A DNA stretch of 64,000 nt. It comes from Sipunculus nudus (taxonomy: Eukaryota > Annelida > Sipuncula > Golfingiida > Sipunculidae). Both the position numbers and the translations under genes were made by a program. Below the pieces are notes generated by a model. That model had not been told where the DNA came from, searched no databases, and saw only the letters and a list, made by a program, of their open reading frames with translations. This document shows positions 13,451 to 25,022 of the stretch, one piece after another (within the stretch, counting starts at the first letter, position 1; the number at the start of each line of letters is the position of its first letter). The stretch covers positions 65,880,800 to 65,944,799 of the forward strand of contig CM049314.1 of assembly GCA_026874595.1 (NCBI GenBank), read 5' to 3'.

Positions 13451-14129
13451 TATGATTAATCTGAAATGATTAATTAAAACGGCATCCTGTTCTTAATGCA
13501 GATGAATAAATAATATGAGATTGCATTTAAATATTTAAAGCAAATCAAGACTGATAAGAAACTGACAGTGAGAAATCTAGTTAGAAGATTCCAGCTGTGA
13601 ACATTAGCGTAATCAATACAGAGGCATAAAAATGTTACTATATTTTCTGACAATTTTGTAATGTCTCAAAAATTCCACCATCAGTCATCCTAATTAAAAC
13701 TGAGGTGGGTGTCTTGGATAAAGTCTGCCAGTTCTCGGAGTTAAAGCCCTAAATAATTTGACAGGAAGTATTTAAGGCGCAGGTGTCTTCAGCTTGGCCG
13801 AGACTTCCGGGTCTGTCTGTTGTATAGATCCGTCCGGTGTGTCGGTTACCGATATATTTAATTTATGTTATATTTCCTCAGCATACGCCTCGCTTGGAAA
13901 GCCGCGCTTCTGGTTAGGCATTTGGTCAGAATTCCTATTAAATTTAGACGAACGGTAATAGGACAAGCTTTTTAAATTTATATAGATCTGACAATTGTTC
14001 TGAGAAAAATCCGACACAGCCAGACAGAACGGAAGGGATACTCATTAGTGATATCTCCTATAGTTATACTTCTTACTTGTAATCAAAATGAAATATATAC
14101 CGTGTACCGGATACACATATACATAAGTA

Positions 14130-14130
<1 letters not shown>
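13451..14130. other. Non-coding, nothing recognised
   Basis: AT-rich. A slightly GC-richer patch at about 13770-13930 has no coding frame. Confidence 0.45.

Positions 14131-14177
<47 letters not shown>
14131..14177. repeat. (TA)n microsatellite
   Basis: Pure TA run. Confidence 0.95.
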
Positions 14178-14184
<7 letters not shown>

Positions 14185-14827
14185 TATCGGACAGGTCTTG
14201 GTTGAAATATCTGCTTCGAGGCATCTTCAATTTTTTTTAAATTTTGTATAAGGTTTGGGTTAAAATGAAAATGTATTTGGAAATGTCGCATTTGCATTTA
14301 AATGCAGGGCTACCACTATAACTGCGTTCGCATTTAATTGCAAAAAAATATCTCGGCATTCGCATTCGAATTTGATTTTTAATGAAAATGCCTGCAGTTC
14401 TTAAAAAATAGTAAATCATATGAAACTTATATGCTTAAGTGCCCTATATTATTCTATATTTTCATAATTGATTACATGAATCCTATATTTTCCTAATCCA
14501 TCATTTAAGATTATTTTTATATTGTATATTAAGCGACTGTTACCTGTATTTTATTTTTTATAGAATCAATTTTATAGAATTATAGAATTAGTTATATGAA
14601 TCATTTAATTTTGTTGAATGTATATTGATTATACAGGAAGGAAATATATGATATAATAGAATCGTGCAGATTAAAACAAACTAAAACTCATAACGAAGTT
14701 TTAAGAACACAGCCGCACGAATACTAAAAAAAAATCTCGCAACTTTGAACGCAACCCACCTTCTAGAAGACCTACACTGACTCCCTGTACATTACAGAAA
14801 ACAGTACAAACTCTTATTACATAACCG
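14178..14827. other. AT-rich non-coding with CGCATTT words
   Basis: Contains a 14-base perfect palindrome TGCATTTAAATGCA (14293-14306), an octamer-like ATTTGCAT, and recurrent TATAGAATTA and CCTATATTTTC words at 14440-14600. No gene. Confidence 0.5.
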
Positions 14828-15110
14828 GCTTCTCTGGCTCAGGGGTAGAGTGCAGGACTGAAATCCGGGAGAATCTCAGCCGAGGCGGTGAGATTTTCAC
14901 GATCGGCCCTCATCCAGGGTGAGCGATCTGCAGGCTTAATGGGGAGAATGTGCCCAGCAGTCGTCATTCACTCAAAACGAGTGTGCCCTTCGGGGGTTCC
15001 TCAGTGTTATGACCCAGAAATAGGGATAAACACCCAGTACCCACAGGAGTGGTACACGGAACCCGGTTATAATCGAGTGTAAATCCCTGTCACGTAGTCA
15101 GATGAACATA
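14828..15110 (+). mobile_element. SINE-like element, tRNA-derived
   Basis: Perfect box A TGGCTCAGGGG (14835-14845) with tRNA-like context GTAGAGTGCAGGACT. Box B is degraded (GGGAGAATCTC). The body (AATCTCAGCCGAGGCGGTGA, CGATCGGCCCTCATCCAGGG) aligns with 19616-19700, so this is a repeated family. The open frame inside is incidental. Confidence 0.6.
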
Positions 15111-15228
15111 AAAATCATCTTTAAAATTCTTATCATATCCACATTACGCTATAAATGGGCAGTCACCATATAATTTCAAAGATGAATTATATGTACAAGC
15201 GGTTTCCCCATATGTCTGAAATGCGACC

Positions 15229-15460
15229 TGTGACATGCGGGCTTTCGTAAATAAGCAAAACGGCAGCCACTCGAGCAATTTCGAGAAACTTGGAGAAATA
15301 AACCTTTCAGGATTCGATAAGGGAGCGGGATGCGCAAAGAAAGTACTCCGAGGACAGCGTCCAGACGAGAATGTATCTGCGGAAACATTTTGGGGTCAAG
15401 TGGACGTGAATCGGCAAAATTTAGAGCGGAATAACGTCTTTGTGGACCACGCCCAAATCT
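15229..15460 (+). repeat. Dispersed repeat family A, copy 2
   Basis: Diverged relative of 2588-2761, longer by about 60 bases in the middle. It begins ATGCGACCTGTGACATGCGG and retains TTTCGAGAAACTTGGAGAAA and GCGGAATAACGTCTT. The 101-codon frame over it is not supported as a gene. Confidence 0.65.
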
Positions 15461-17232
15461 TTAAAATATACAAAGATACAAGCCAGTTTGATCACCTGTG
15501 CAAGAAACTTTATATTAACACTGGTAATACCAAAATTTGAATAAAAACAAGGATATATTCGTTTCATTTATGACGCAACAGAAATATGAAATAGGCGTGT
15601 TCCTGGTAACATTCTAGGGGTCCAATACACGAAAGTTCTTCGTGAAATATAGTCAAGTGAAGGCAACCAAACTGGCCAAATGTTACAGAAACGACTTATG
15701 GCTCGGTGAATTCTTGGGCCTCGTGTCTATCAGAAGAAACATCTTGGTGTTTCGTCGCGTCGTCATCATAAATTTCGTTATATCAGGATATTATTTATTG
15801 CTCCCAGACGTTCCTTCAAGTTGCATTGTTGTGAACATTATTCATTTACGTTTTCTTACTGATAAATCATAAGCGACACTTCTTTAGCGACCAGCCTTCG
15901 CTGTTGGCAGTGAATACCTGCCATATATGTCGCCAGGTCGTATTTTAATCTCAAGACGCATTGCTCTAAAATGGAACATATACATTTATTTGGATTGTAA
16001 ACTTCTGTCCTTTTCTAAGGCTTTCTTTATGTTGAAAAGAACTTATCTGTATGCTTACAAAAGATGTAATCAATTAATAGTTTTCATAAGTCTGTACGTC
16101 CCAAATTAAATTGTTAAAATGCGTTCAGTTTATGAATCGGTATTTCATTTATTCACTCTTTCAAATTTCTTTTAATCGTCCCTTCCTTCGTTTTCTCTCT
16201 GCCTGTCTGTCTTTTTGCCATTCTGCTGCACTGTAAACTACATGCTAAGAAAAAAGAGATAGAGAAAGAGGCAAGACAAACGAAAACCGATTCGAACGTA
16301 TAAATGTATTCATAAAAATATAAAAATTGTTCTTATGGCTAATGAATCAACTTTTACATCCTTATCAAACATTCATATACAAGTTACAAGCAAGGATTGT
16401 TGTCATAAACATATTTTGCTTAACATATTCAGATTCGGGAGATGAGAAAAAAAAGTTTCCTGTTTGAGGACAAGAAAGCCCTTCCGCTTTTTTATAGAAA
16501 GCAGATTGTACAGATATCTTTAGATTGCTCAAGATTTTAGCATACAACAATAAAGTTGTATCAACAGTACGAAATTGCAGGTTGGTATGGTATATCAATA
16601 TGATCAAAGCGTCGACGCCAGCAAATTTCGTCTCGCGGCAAAGGGTATTGATTAATCACATCTACATCGGCGTCTTAGAAACCAACTGAAGTATACCATC
16701 ATGCACGCGGTAACCAATACAACCGTTGCCATGACAACTTTATGATCGGCATTTACAGACGGTCAAATCACTTGCAAGTCAGAAATACTTGTCCCACATC
16801 GAGCCCTTAACCATATCATAAGAATGACCTTCCTTTGATTTTTAATTTACAAATGTATTACCGCTCCTATGTAAGTACGTCTGCCACTTAGGCAATGGTC
16901 TCTTAGTAAAATGCTCAGACATACCGGAACAGCGGTGGTTCTGCAAATTAATCAGATTTGGGTTCCAGAAAGATGGAACTAAATTTCATACTACGTCACT
17001 GGAAGTAATTGTCCAGACAATAGGGGGATATTGTAGAATACTGTTATATGTTAGGTAACAAGCGCTTTCTCCAAATCCAAGCAATAGAATACAGATGACT
17101 TAATGGTAGTAAAAACTCAAGCTCTTCCTCGAAGTACGCTCTTTACTCTATTAAACTACTTAAAAAAGTTATAACGTTAACGTTACTAACTTAAGCTTAT
17201 TGCTGCAACCAATTACATCTTTTTTTCATGAT
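15461..17232. other. Non-coding, nothing recognised
   Basis: Short frames only (15642-15872, 15927-16109, 16365-16607). None shows a domain or coding-like codon use. Confidence 0.45.
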
Positions 17233-17404
17233 CACAATGAAACCTCTTTATTGAGCTCACTCTTAGCCAAACTGTTCCCATAAAAGAGGTGCCCACTATA
17301 CAGAGGTAATGAGCACAATATACTTAATACAGAAGAGGAAAACAGAGGTGTCCACTTTTCGGAGGTGCACTTTACGGAGGTGCACGGAGGTTCGACAGTT
17401 TTAT
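17233..17404. mobile_element. Decayed pogo/Tigger-like fragment
   Basis: Left CACAATGAAACCTCTTTATTG and right GGAGGTTCGACAGTTTTATA are imperfect inverted ends. The interior repeats AGAGGTGTCCAC and GGAGGTGCAC, the expected motif class. Confidence 0.45.
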
Positions 17405-18240
17405 ATTATTGTTGTACAATTAATGTATTTATTGTTTCTGTACCAAACATTGAAATACACATGGAATAGTTGAAAGGTTCAGTATTTATAGCTCATGCTA
17501 AATGTATTAACTAAAAATGTCTTTTTAACGGAAAAATACTTATTTTTCTACCCTAAATGAATCAGCTTACACAAACAATTCCATGCTATTCCTGGATTGG
17601 AAAGATTATAATTTTAACCACTCTCAACATAAAAAAAAATCAGGGCACATAAAGACAACATATTTTACTTATATTTCTAAATGCAGCCCGTGACGTCACA
17701 TGTACACTGACCATTCCGACGAGGCCGTGATGCCATCTACTCGAGTTAAATCCCTGCACAGACAAAAAACTACGGATGTAATAGTTTACTTAAAAGCAAA
17801 CGGAATGTTAAAGAATTGAGTATGGTTGTAAAGTCTGAGTAAATACAGGCTTGGAACACATCCATAAAATTAAGTTTATTTTTAGTCCATATATTGTTTC
17901 ACTTTTGTGTAGTGCTGATTTACAGGGCAGAAGTACAAACTATATACAATCATTTTAAGTGTTTCAACATTTAGATAACTTGCAACAAGTCCCTTTCATC
18001 AATGATGTATATTTCGTAACGCTTTAATCACTTTATATATGTTATACGCATGATATAACAACTGAGATACATGTTCCCGTGTTTTAGTTCCGCTCCGTTA
18101 TGCAAGGACAGGTGACACCGTTTTACCTTGGTAATGGTTTAACACACTTGGTTTAACCCTGATACATGTGCTGTCGTATATTTGACAGCTTCTCTGGTTG
18201 AATCAACAATCTACCCCTTCTAAAGCTGTCTATTACATTT
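17405..18240. other. AT-rich non-coding
   Basis: Nothing recognised. Confidence 0.45.
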
Positions 18241-18587
18241 TCTTTCTCTCTCTGACACTTCCCCCCCCCCACACACACACACATCTCTCTCGCTCTGTCT
18301 CTCTCTGTCTCTCTCTTTCTCCCTCCCCCCCCCCTTCTCTATCTCTCCCTCTCTGTCTGTCTCTGTCTGTCTCTGTCTGTCTCTCTCTCTGTCTCTCTTT
18401 CTTTCTCTCTCTCTTTCTCTCTCTTTCTCTCTCTCTCTTCCTGTCAATTTTTCTCTCTTTGTCTGCCTGTCTCTAACTCTCTCTGTTTCTCTCGTTCTGT
18501 CTCTCTTGCTGCCTCTCCCTCTGCCTGCCAACACATCAATGTCTCTCTGTCTCTGTCCCGGTCCCTCTCTCTCTCTCTCTCTCTCTC
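18241..18587. repeat. Long pyrimidine tract, CT/CTGT repeats
   Basis: About 350 bases of almost pure C/T on the + strand: (CT)n, (CTGT)n, two poly-C runs and an (AC)n insert at 18271-18283. Low-complexity frames on both strands result from this. Long homopurine-homopyrimidine DNA of this kind can form triplex structures. Confidence 0.95.
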
Positions 18588-18598
18588 GTTTTTTTTTT

Positions 18599-19589
18599 CA
18601 AAATCTCATGTCTCCCCTCCCACCTATCCATACAACATTTTTTGTTCTCTATCATTGACAAACTTGCCCCTTTGCCAGAGCGATCATGAATGGATGTACA
18701 TATCAAATAAAATATATCACATATCAAATGCTTTTCTAACTTCTCAACTAAAGTTATCGACGTAAGTTATTTGTATGGGAGGTATGTAAACACGTTACCA
18801 GCAATAATTCACGAATAAAAAACTAACACTGAATATGCTGTGATATTACCTCTAATAAATTGTCCCACATGCAGGGCAACAGAATGATTTTATATTCATG
18901 AAAAAAGCTCATCTTTGGCCAAAAAAATTCGTATTAGCAACGATTGACCGATCAGCATTTGTGCGGTTTAAAGGTTGTAATAACGTGTGAACGGGTGCTG
19001 ATTTTTTTTGGCCCCAGACAGACAGAATCGTGTTCTCTCAAAAGATATTGTAAATATATCATGGCACTATATTGTCAAACATACCGTTAGAATGTGACCT
19101 AACGATACATTTTACAAAAGAATGTGCTTTTTCTTTTTTTTATTTTCCGGGTTGCGATTTTAAATGTAAAATATTGGAATAAAGAACAAGATTAACTTTT
19201 TATTCTAGAACTATAATATTTACCCTGATTTAGCCTTTTTTACATTAAGATAATATTCAGAGCAAACTATATCTTAGAGGAATAATATAAAGAATGTAAA
19301 GAATATAATATGACGAATTATAAAGAAACTTTTACGTCATTTAGTAGAATAGTTAATAAGATTTTGGGGTTAATATAATTTAATAAGGGGACGCCCACAA
19401 AGTAAACATTGGGTATTAGTAGATCGTATTTGATATCTCGTGTTACGCTACAAGGACACGCTAAATCTCTTTTGTTAATACACCTACAAAATGTGGCGCT
19501 GCCTTTTACATGGCGTTTAATTAATGCAGGCATTTATAGGTGGGATATAAGATTGATCGTATTTCTAACATTGAGCAACAGTCTGGAAA
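18599..19589. other. AT-rich non-coding
   Basis: Nothing recognised. Overlapping frames at 19318-19621 on opposite strands are unsupported. Confidence 0.45.
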
Positions 19590-19800
19590 CTGGATCCTGT
19601 GGTCTTCAGGGAGAATCGTGAGTTTAAATCTCGGCCTAGAGCAATGGGATTTTTGACGGTTGGTCCCCACAGGGCTAGGAGTTAAGCTCTTTGCAAGCGA
19701 AATGGGAAGGGTGTATCCCTAGGCCGTGTTTTACATAAACTACCCCGTCCGAAAGCGAAATGGAATTCTGCTGATGCACATACTTAGTAATCTAAATTAG
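19590..19800 (+). mobile_element. SINE-like element, truncated
   Basis: Box B-like GAGTTTAAATCTC (19621-19633) is followed by GGCCTAGAGCAATGGGATTTTTGACGGTTGG-type sequence that parallels the body of the copy at 14828. Box A is lost or unrecognisable. Confidence 0.45.
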
Positions 19801-20199
19801 CCTGATCCTAACTAGCTTTCCGAAGAGAACGTCACTGCTTCAACCAAACATGCAAAGCCCTGCGTCCATTGGTCTTAACTTAATGTATGACCAAACATTT
19901 CACGGCACACAGATCAGCACAATATAATGAAAAGTTTTGGTGTTGCTGTCTCGTTAATGAATGACCCTATACTGAACAGAAGGACAATTCCCTTCGGTGA
20001 AATTTAAACCAAGTGATTAATAGAACCTTCTCAATACTCTTTTACTATATTGTGCACAAAAACTCAAATCGTTTTGACCATATATAGGTAATTCTTCTTT
20101 CTTTGAAAACACTAAACTGTATAGATACGTTGTGTGTCTCCATAACGGTTTTGTAGACCATGTGAGTACGACCAACTATAAATTCAACAGTATATAATC
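19801..20199. other. Non-coding, nothing recognised
   Basis: Unique-looking sequence without a coding frame. Confidence 0.45.
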
Positions 20200-20640
20200 A
20201 AGAATTCTCGACAGGCCGTGGGAGGCTAACCATAACTACTCTCTGTGATTAGTGAGAGTTACATCTCATTATCCGGCTGTTAATAAGATGAGAGGCCTTA
20301 ACCGTGAGATCACACAGCTATAATTAGAATCAAGTCCTTGGTGGACAATGATAAATGGACAGCGGTCAGTTCTCACGCAGGGTATTGTGATTCTATGTCA
20401 ATTTCATCAGGGACTAATTGATATAACAAGTTAATGACAAGTCCATCACCGGAAGTGCTTTGGCAGTGTCAGGAGACATTCTCCGCCAGAGGTCGTCGCT
20501 GCGTCCTATCCTGGGCATTACCACACCATATTCATCTGACACGGTCACGGCCGCTAATGCATTTTCGTTTTGACAGCCATTTAGGAACTCTCGTCCTGTT
20601 AATGTAGGCGTATTATGAACACGATGTCGAAATATTGGGC
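20200..20640. promoter_or_regulatory. Candidate conserved non-coding island
   Basis: Balanced-composition, non-repetitive sequence inside AT-rich flanks. It has ATTA-type cores (GTGATTAGTGAG, CTATAATTAGAATC, GGACTAATTGAT, GCTAATGCATTT) and no long frame. It could be an enhancer; this is inferred from composition alone. Confidence 0.2.
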
Positions 20641-23540
20641 ATGTCTCTTGAAATATTTTTTGAGTAAATTATCACTTTATGTGGGCAGCACATTTATGTA
20701 CTGTTTTGGAGTGTAACTGCAGATAATTTTTGATCAATACTCTTAATTTTTTTAATATTCTCTGAGTTTTTATCTCTGGGGGAGTGAGAAAAGTTTGAGC
20801 GTATGATGATTATATGGTCAAAAAACTTAAACCAGTAGGTTATAATGCTTAATAAACAGTTCTGCAATATAATACTTCACTTTTCTATCATGTCCTTCAA
20901 AAACGCTGTACATAGGCACCGTTAGCCACGCACTATATGGAATAAAATATATATATCTTTGACAAAAGAAACTTAATATCAAACAAACATGAAATTGTCG
21001 AAAACAATAGAGGCTGGGGATATCCATTATTGTTATATTCTCTTAACCCTTCCAGGTAGGGCATTAAGTATAAGAACTTGGTCGAAAATTATTCAGAGTA
21101 ATCACACCACGTGGTTGAATTTTGAGCAGTTTTAGGGCCCGCCTGGGACTCCGACCCGGGCGAAGTGATTAAACAGACATAAAACCCCCATCAACCCCGG
21201 AGTACAGCGTAAACTAGCCATGCGCCCTAGAGGGGGAGAAATCTTAAGACCCTGTACATTTATGTGACAGCAGGGTACCTGGACCGCGGTAATCAAATAA
21301 TTTCATCTAGTTCTTATGAATTCGCGAACGCTCTGTGCGATGGCTTTTGCAACTTCGAGGTTTTGATGGCTTTCTTCAAGAAGTGTGGCTGAAGATATCA
21401 CACTTTGTTCGTCTTTGGGACCCAGTCTTGAAAATACTTTATTAAACCTATATAGTTCAGCTGAAAGTATTTGAAGACTAACCTCCCGTAAATGAATAAG
21501 GGGGTGGCACGGTAACTATTAGGTCACGGCTTTATAACCTCGTCATCTGCTTATTTTTATGTAGTTTGATCTAATTATTTAGTCTTATCTTTAAGATTTA
21601 CCTTACCAATATCAACGTTTTGGGATATGTTTGTTATTTAAAACTGGTTAAAATATTTTATATCTTAACTGTATGAATTTTCTTAACACACATAATTATG
21701 TAAATATATCGTGTGACTTAACAGACATCAAGCGTATCGACGAGGCGAGCGCAAGCACCACAAATGAAAGGCGTTGGAGGTCATTGTTGCCGTAGCTACG
21801 CGTGACGCTGTGGTACGCAATGTCGTATTATGACGACATCGTTGTTCCTTGTCTTGTCCATTTCATGCAGATGGCGGAAAGATGTCGCTAAGAATGGACC
21901 TCTTTTTGATAATCTGTTTTGAATTGATAACGTGAAAAACGTATAAAGTAATTTAATACACTTTTTTTCACTTCTGCCCACGGTGACAAAAAAATCTGTT
22001 AAATAACAAATGCGAAAAAAAGTTGGACAAAGGGGTAGTTGCACGGAATCTTTTGCCATCATTTATTATGATCTATCCGGTCGCATTTTTGTCTTTTTTT
22101 CTTGGAACTTGTCAAAGTCCTGACATTGAATCTGTCGCATCATTTTGAACATTTGCAGCAAGAAACGTCCTACTTAATCTGTTACACCAGTGACTTGAAT
22201 ATTGAATATTCACGTTTCATATAATTGTTTGTCTTGGATACTCACTGTCATGGTTTAGACGTTTTACGGTTGCAGGTTTCAAACTGCGTTAAATTGTGAA
22301 AAGAAAATTTTCTTATATACCTATATAACTGCCAGGACCAAGGTAATTAAAGCACTCTGAATAAAACCTCAGATGGTTTCATGCATACTTATTGTCTTGC
22401 CTTTTTTTTATTAGAGATCCTGTCACATCACGGTTTATAAAAAATAAGCCTATGCCCCCTTTTCTTTGCAGCAGATTTGTGTCCATGTGTACGTATGTGC
22501 ATGTTTGGTAAAAGAAACACCTAGTCTAATCGCTCTATATTTTCCAAACGTCACCGTTTAATACTGAAAGAAAATGGACCGAGTTTTATGAGTTTAATTA
22601 AAAGTTAACGTACTAACGATAAACGTTAACCCAAACACAGGCACAAATGTAATTAGAATTTAAAATTTAAATGAAGCTAAAATCATACATAACATTATTA
22701 TAGTTGTTATTACCTTAAGTATAATCATAAGTACACTTTCAATATGATCTGGATGATTAACTAATGTGCATTATGTAGACATTTTTACAATTTGGACAAC
22801 TGGCTAAACTACAATTATGAGTGCATACAGTTAGGAGTATCAATTGAAATATAAGCAAAGGTGTTTCAATATATTCTAATGCTCAGAATGGCCGGAATGT
22901 CTCCTTAAGAGTTTCTTTCAAAGGATTCTGGTGAGGCTCGTCTATTATTGCTGACATCATTTTAACATTTCATTAGTGATTAACGAGTTGTAATTCTCAT
23001 AACTTGATATAACAAGTGTAAAACACTGTAGCAGCTACTTCATTTAATCTGTATACATTCCTATTTATATTCGATATAATTGTAGCAACAACAACATTTT
23101 TGTATGTAATTTGATAAGCATCGTAACATCATCATTTATCATTAAACATGACAATTTATACACTTGTATGATATAATGGGGAGGAACATAAATGAAGTGA
23201 CATTTTAAGGATTTAAATGGTAATAGGTTTAAAAGTGAGTGGCCAATTGTATGTGTGGCTTAAAGATCCACATTAACTCCGTTGGCTAAGGTTACATTAA
23301 CGTAGGCGAAAAAGCAAAAGTCCAAGACACTTCATTATCAATTATCAATGTTTTACGGTTGGGTTATCTGATTTCTTTAAAAAAAAACAAAGAGTACCAG
23401 CCCAAGGAGATGAAGTTATCCTTTTATAATATAAATGAGAATCTTGAATCCGGGGGTCATTAACTAATTATGTCCTCGTTAACTAGACAAAAAGGGTGCA
23501 AAAAGACAGGGAACAGTAACTACAGCAAGTGCAGTCCCTG
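20641..23540. other. Non-coding, nothing recognised
   Basis: AT-rich. The frames at 20827-21027 and 21796-22062 are unsupported. A GC-richer patch at 21130-21300 has no tRNA fold or coding frame that I can support. Confidence 0.45.
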
Positions 23541-24010
23541 GACGCAAGTATTTCATGTAATCCCAAGTGGCAGTTACCTTGAAGATCCGGCAATCAGTCG
23601 GCTAAAACCAGCGCCGAATTAATGGCCATTTTGGGTAATTGGTGGTGGTGTCAGCCTTTACGAACGACAAGGAACTTTGACAGACGCCGCGCAGGACGCC
23701 TCGCGAGGGATGCCCTGACCGTTAACAGGCTATAATACAATGTCCCATATGGCACGGTCGATACCATTGACCAGTGGTCAAGCTTTTAGGATCCATTGAT
23801 CGGACGCCCACTGTTATCATCGTCCACTCCGTCTGTTAAATATCGAAAATGAACGCTAGGGACGGTCCGGTGTTTGATCACCCGAGTTGCTGCGCTTTCT
23901 GTATCTTTGCACAAAGCAGTTTGATCAATCATATAAACACTGATTATGTTACGTCTGCACTGGTGGCCAAATAACCCGCGGAATACATTGCCGACGATAC
24001 AACAAAGGCC
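23541..24010. promoter_or_regulatory. Candidate regulatory island
   Basis: GC-richer unique sequence with no long frame. It has GCCGAATTAATGGCC, GGGTAATTGG, CCATATGG and a perfect 7+7 inverted repeat TTGACCAGTGGTCAA (23767-23781). Regulatory function is inference. Confidence 0.2.
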
Positions 24011-24452
24011 AGTAAATTATAAACTCCAGGTTTTTGTTCTGCAAGAAGTGGCAAAACCGCGGAACAAATCAGTTTGTAAAGATGTAATTCAAAATATCAA
24101 ATTTTCACTTACGTGATTCTTTGAAATCCTTAAATAAGGAGCAAAAAGAACCCCCCAGTTGCCCGGGTTGATATAAGTCTATTGTATAGTTAAATAGACA
24201 AAATAGATGGAATAAAGCATCGAACGCCGAGCACTCAGCAAACAAAATCAAAACTAACAGAATGAAATGATTAGGGTTGTAGTAACTATAAATGTATGTA
24301 AAAAAGATAAGATAACAAACATCAGAATGACGAAGATGAAGATGCAATGAAGGATAATGGACTGGACTATTAAGAACATCGGAAGCAGGAAATGCGAGAT
24401 AACGGACCCAAAAACCTGCCGGAGCACGTTTTGTCGGGAGGTTACTAGAAGC
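24011..24452. other. Non-coding, unsupported antisense frames
   Basis: Two overlapping minus-strand frames (24105-24458 and 24254-24454) share the same DNA in different frames. They are Phe/Leu/Ile-rich from AT composition and show no domain. Confidence 0.45.
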
Positions 24453-24815
24453 ATTCATGGACGATAACGGATATCATAATACAGAAGCTGAAAGTGGGAA
24501 AAAGACAGATAGACCGAAGGAGTTAGTGAAAGTGACTTGCTGCAAAAAAGCGGAATAAATCTTCTTAATTTATCTTTCAGTCATGGACGATGGCGGATAT
24601 AGATAAAAAAAAGATTGAAAGTCACAGAGTGGGAGGGGAGAGTTAGCTGAATTTTTGCCGAAGTTACCTGGTACAGGAACACATCTGTATTAATCATTCA
24701 GTCGTAGACGATAAGGGATCATGAATCAAACTGGGTGAAAGTTAGAGACAGAGGGAAAACTGTGAAAGAGACCTGGTGAAAAAAGGAATACATCTTGGAC
24801 ATTTATCCGTGCCAG
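24453..24815. repeat. Decayed triple tandem repeat, about 125-base unit
   Basis: Units begin near 24455, 24581 and 24702 with TCATGGACGATAACGG, TCATGGACGATGGCGG and TCGTAGACGATAAGGG. Each continues through a GAAAGT...GACAGA/GTGAAAG-rich middle and an AAAAxxGGAATAxATCTT-type end. The spacings are 126 and 121 bases, and the copies are strongly diverged. Confidence 0.6.
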
Positions 24816-25022
24816 CGACGATTTGTGACCATGATCTATGACACTAAAAGCCGCATGAAGGCACCTAAGCCATGCAGCCCCCCGGGGACTCCGGAAAACA
24901 TGCTATCCTCTGGCCTCATCATGCATAAATATCGCTACAAGACGCATCAGTACGGACGGAGAAAAGCCATCAGAAAAGCCAGAGCCCGCTTCTGTCGTGC
25001 CCCGGGTTGGCAAATACCTTAA
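24816..25022 (+). CDS. Possible terminal exon or small basic ORF, unknown function
   Basis: An open frame runs from a splice-acceptor-like TTTATCCGTGCCAG (ending 24815) to TAA at 25020-25022. Its first ATG is at 24831 (context GTGACCATG), which would give a 63-residue protein by itself. Third codon positions are clearly richer in G/C than the surrounding AT-rich DNA. The product has a Pro-rich patch (KPCSPPGTPEN), then a Tyr/His/Arg/Lys-rich half (HKYRYKTHQYGRRKAIRKAR) and ends GWQIP. I recognise no family. It directly follows a decayed tandem repeat and no upstream partner exon is evident, so it may be spurious. Confidence 0.25.
   Translation, partial: RRFVTMIYDTKSRMKAPKPCSPPGTPENMLSSGLIMHKYRYKTHQYGRRKAIRKARARFCRAPGWQIP

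Noticed and set aside
14888-15082. 64-codon frame
   Set aside because: Lies inside the SINE-like element.
18198-18534. Ser/Leu-rich and Arg/Glu-rich frames on both strands
   Set aside because: Translation of a CT/GA simple repeat.
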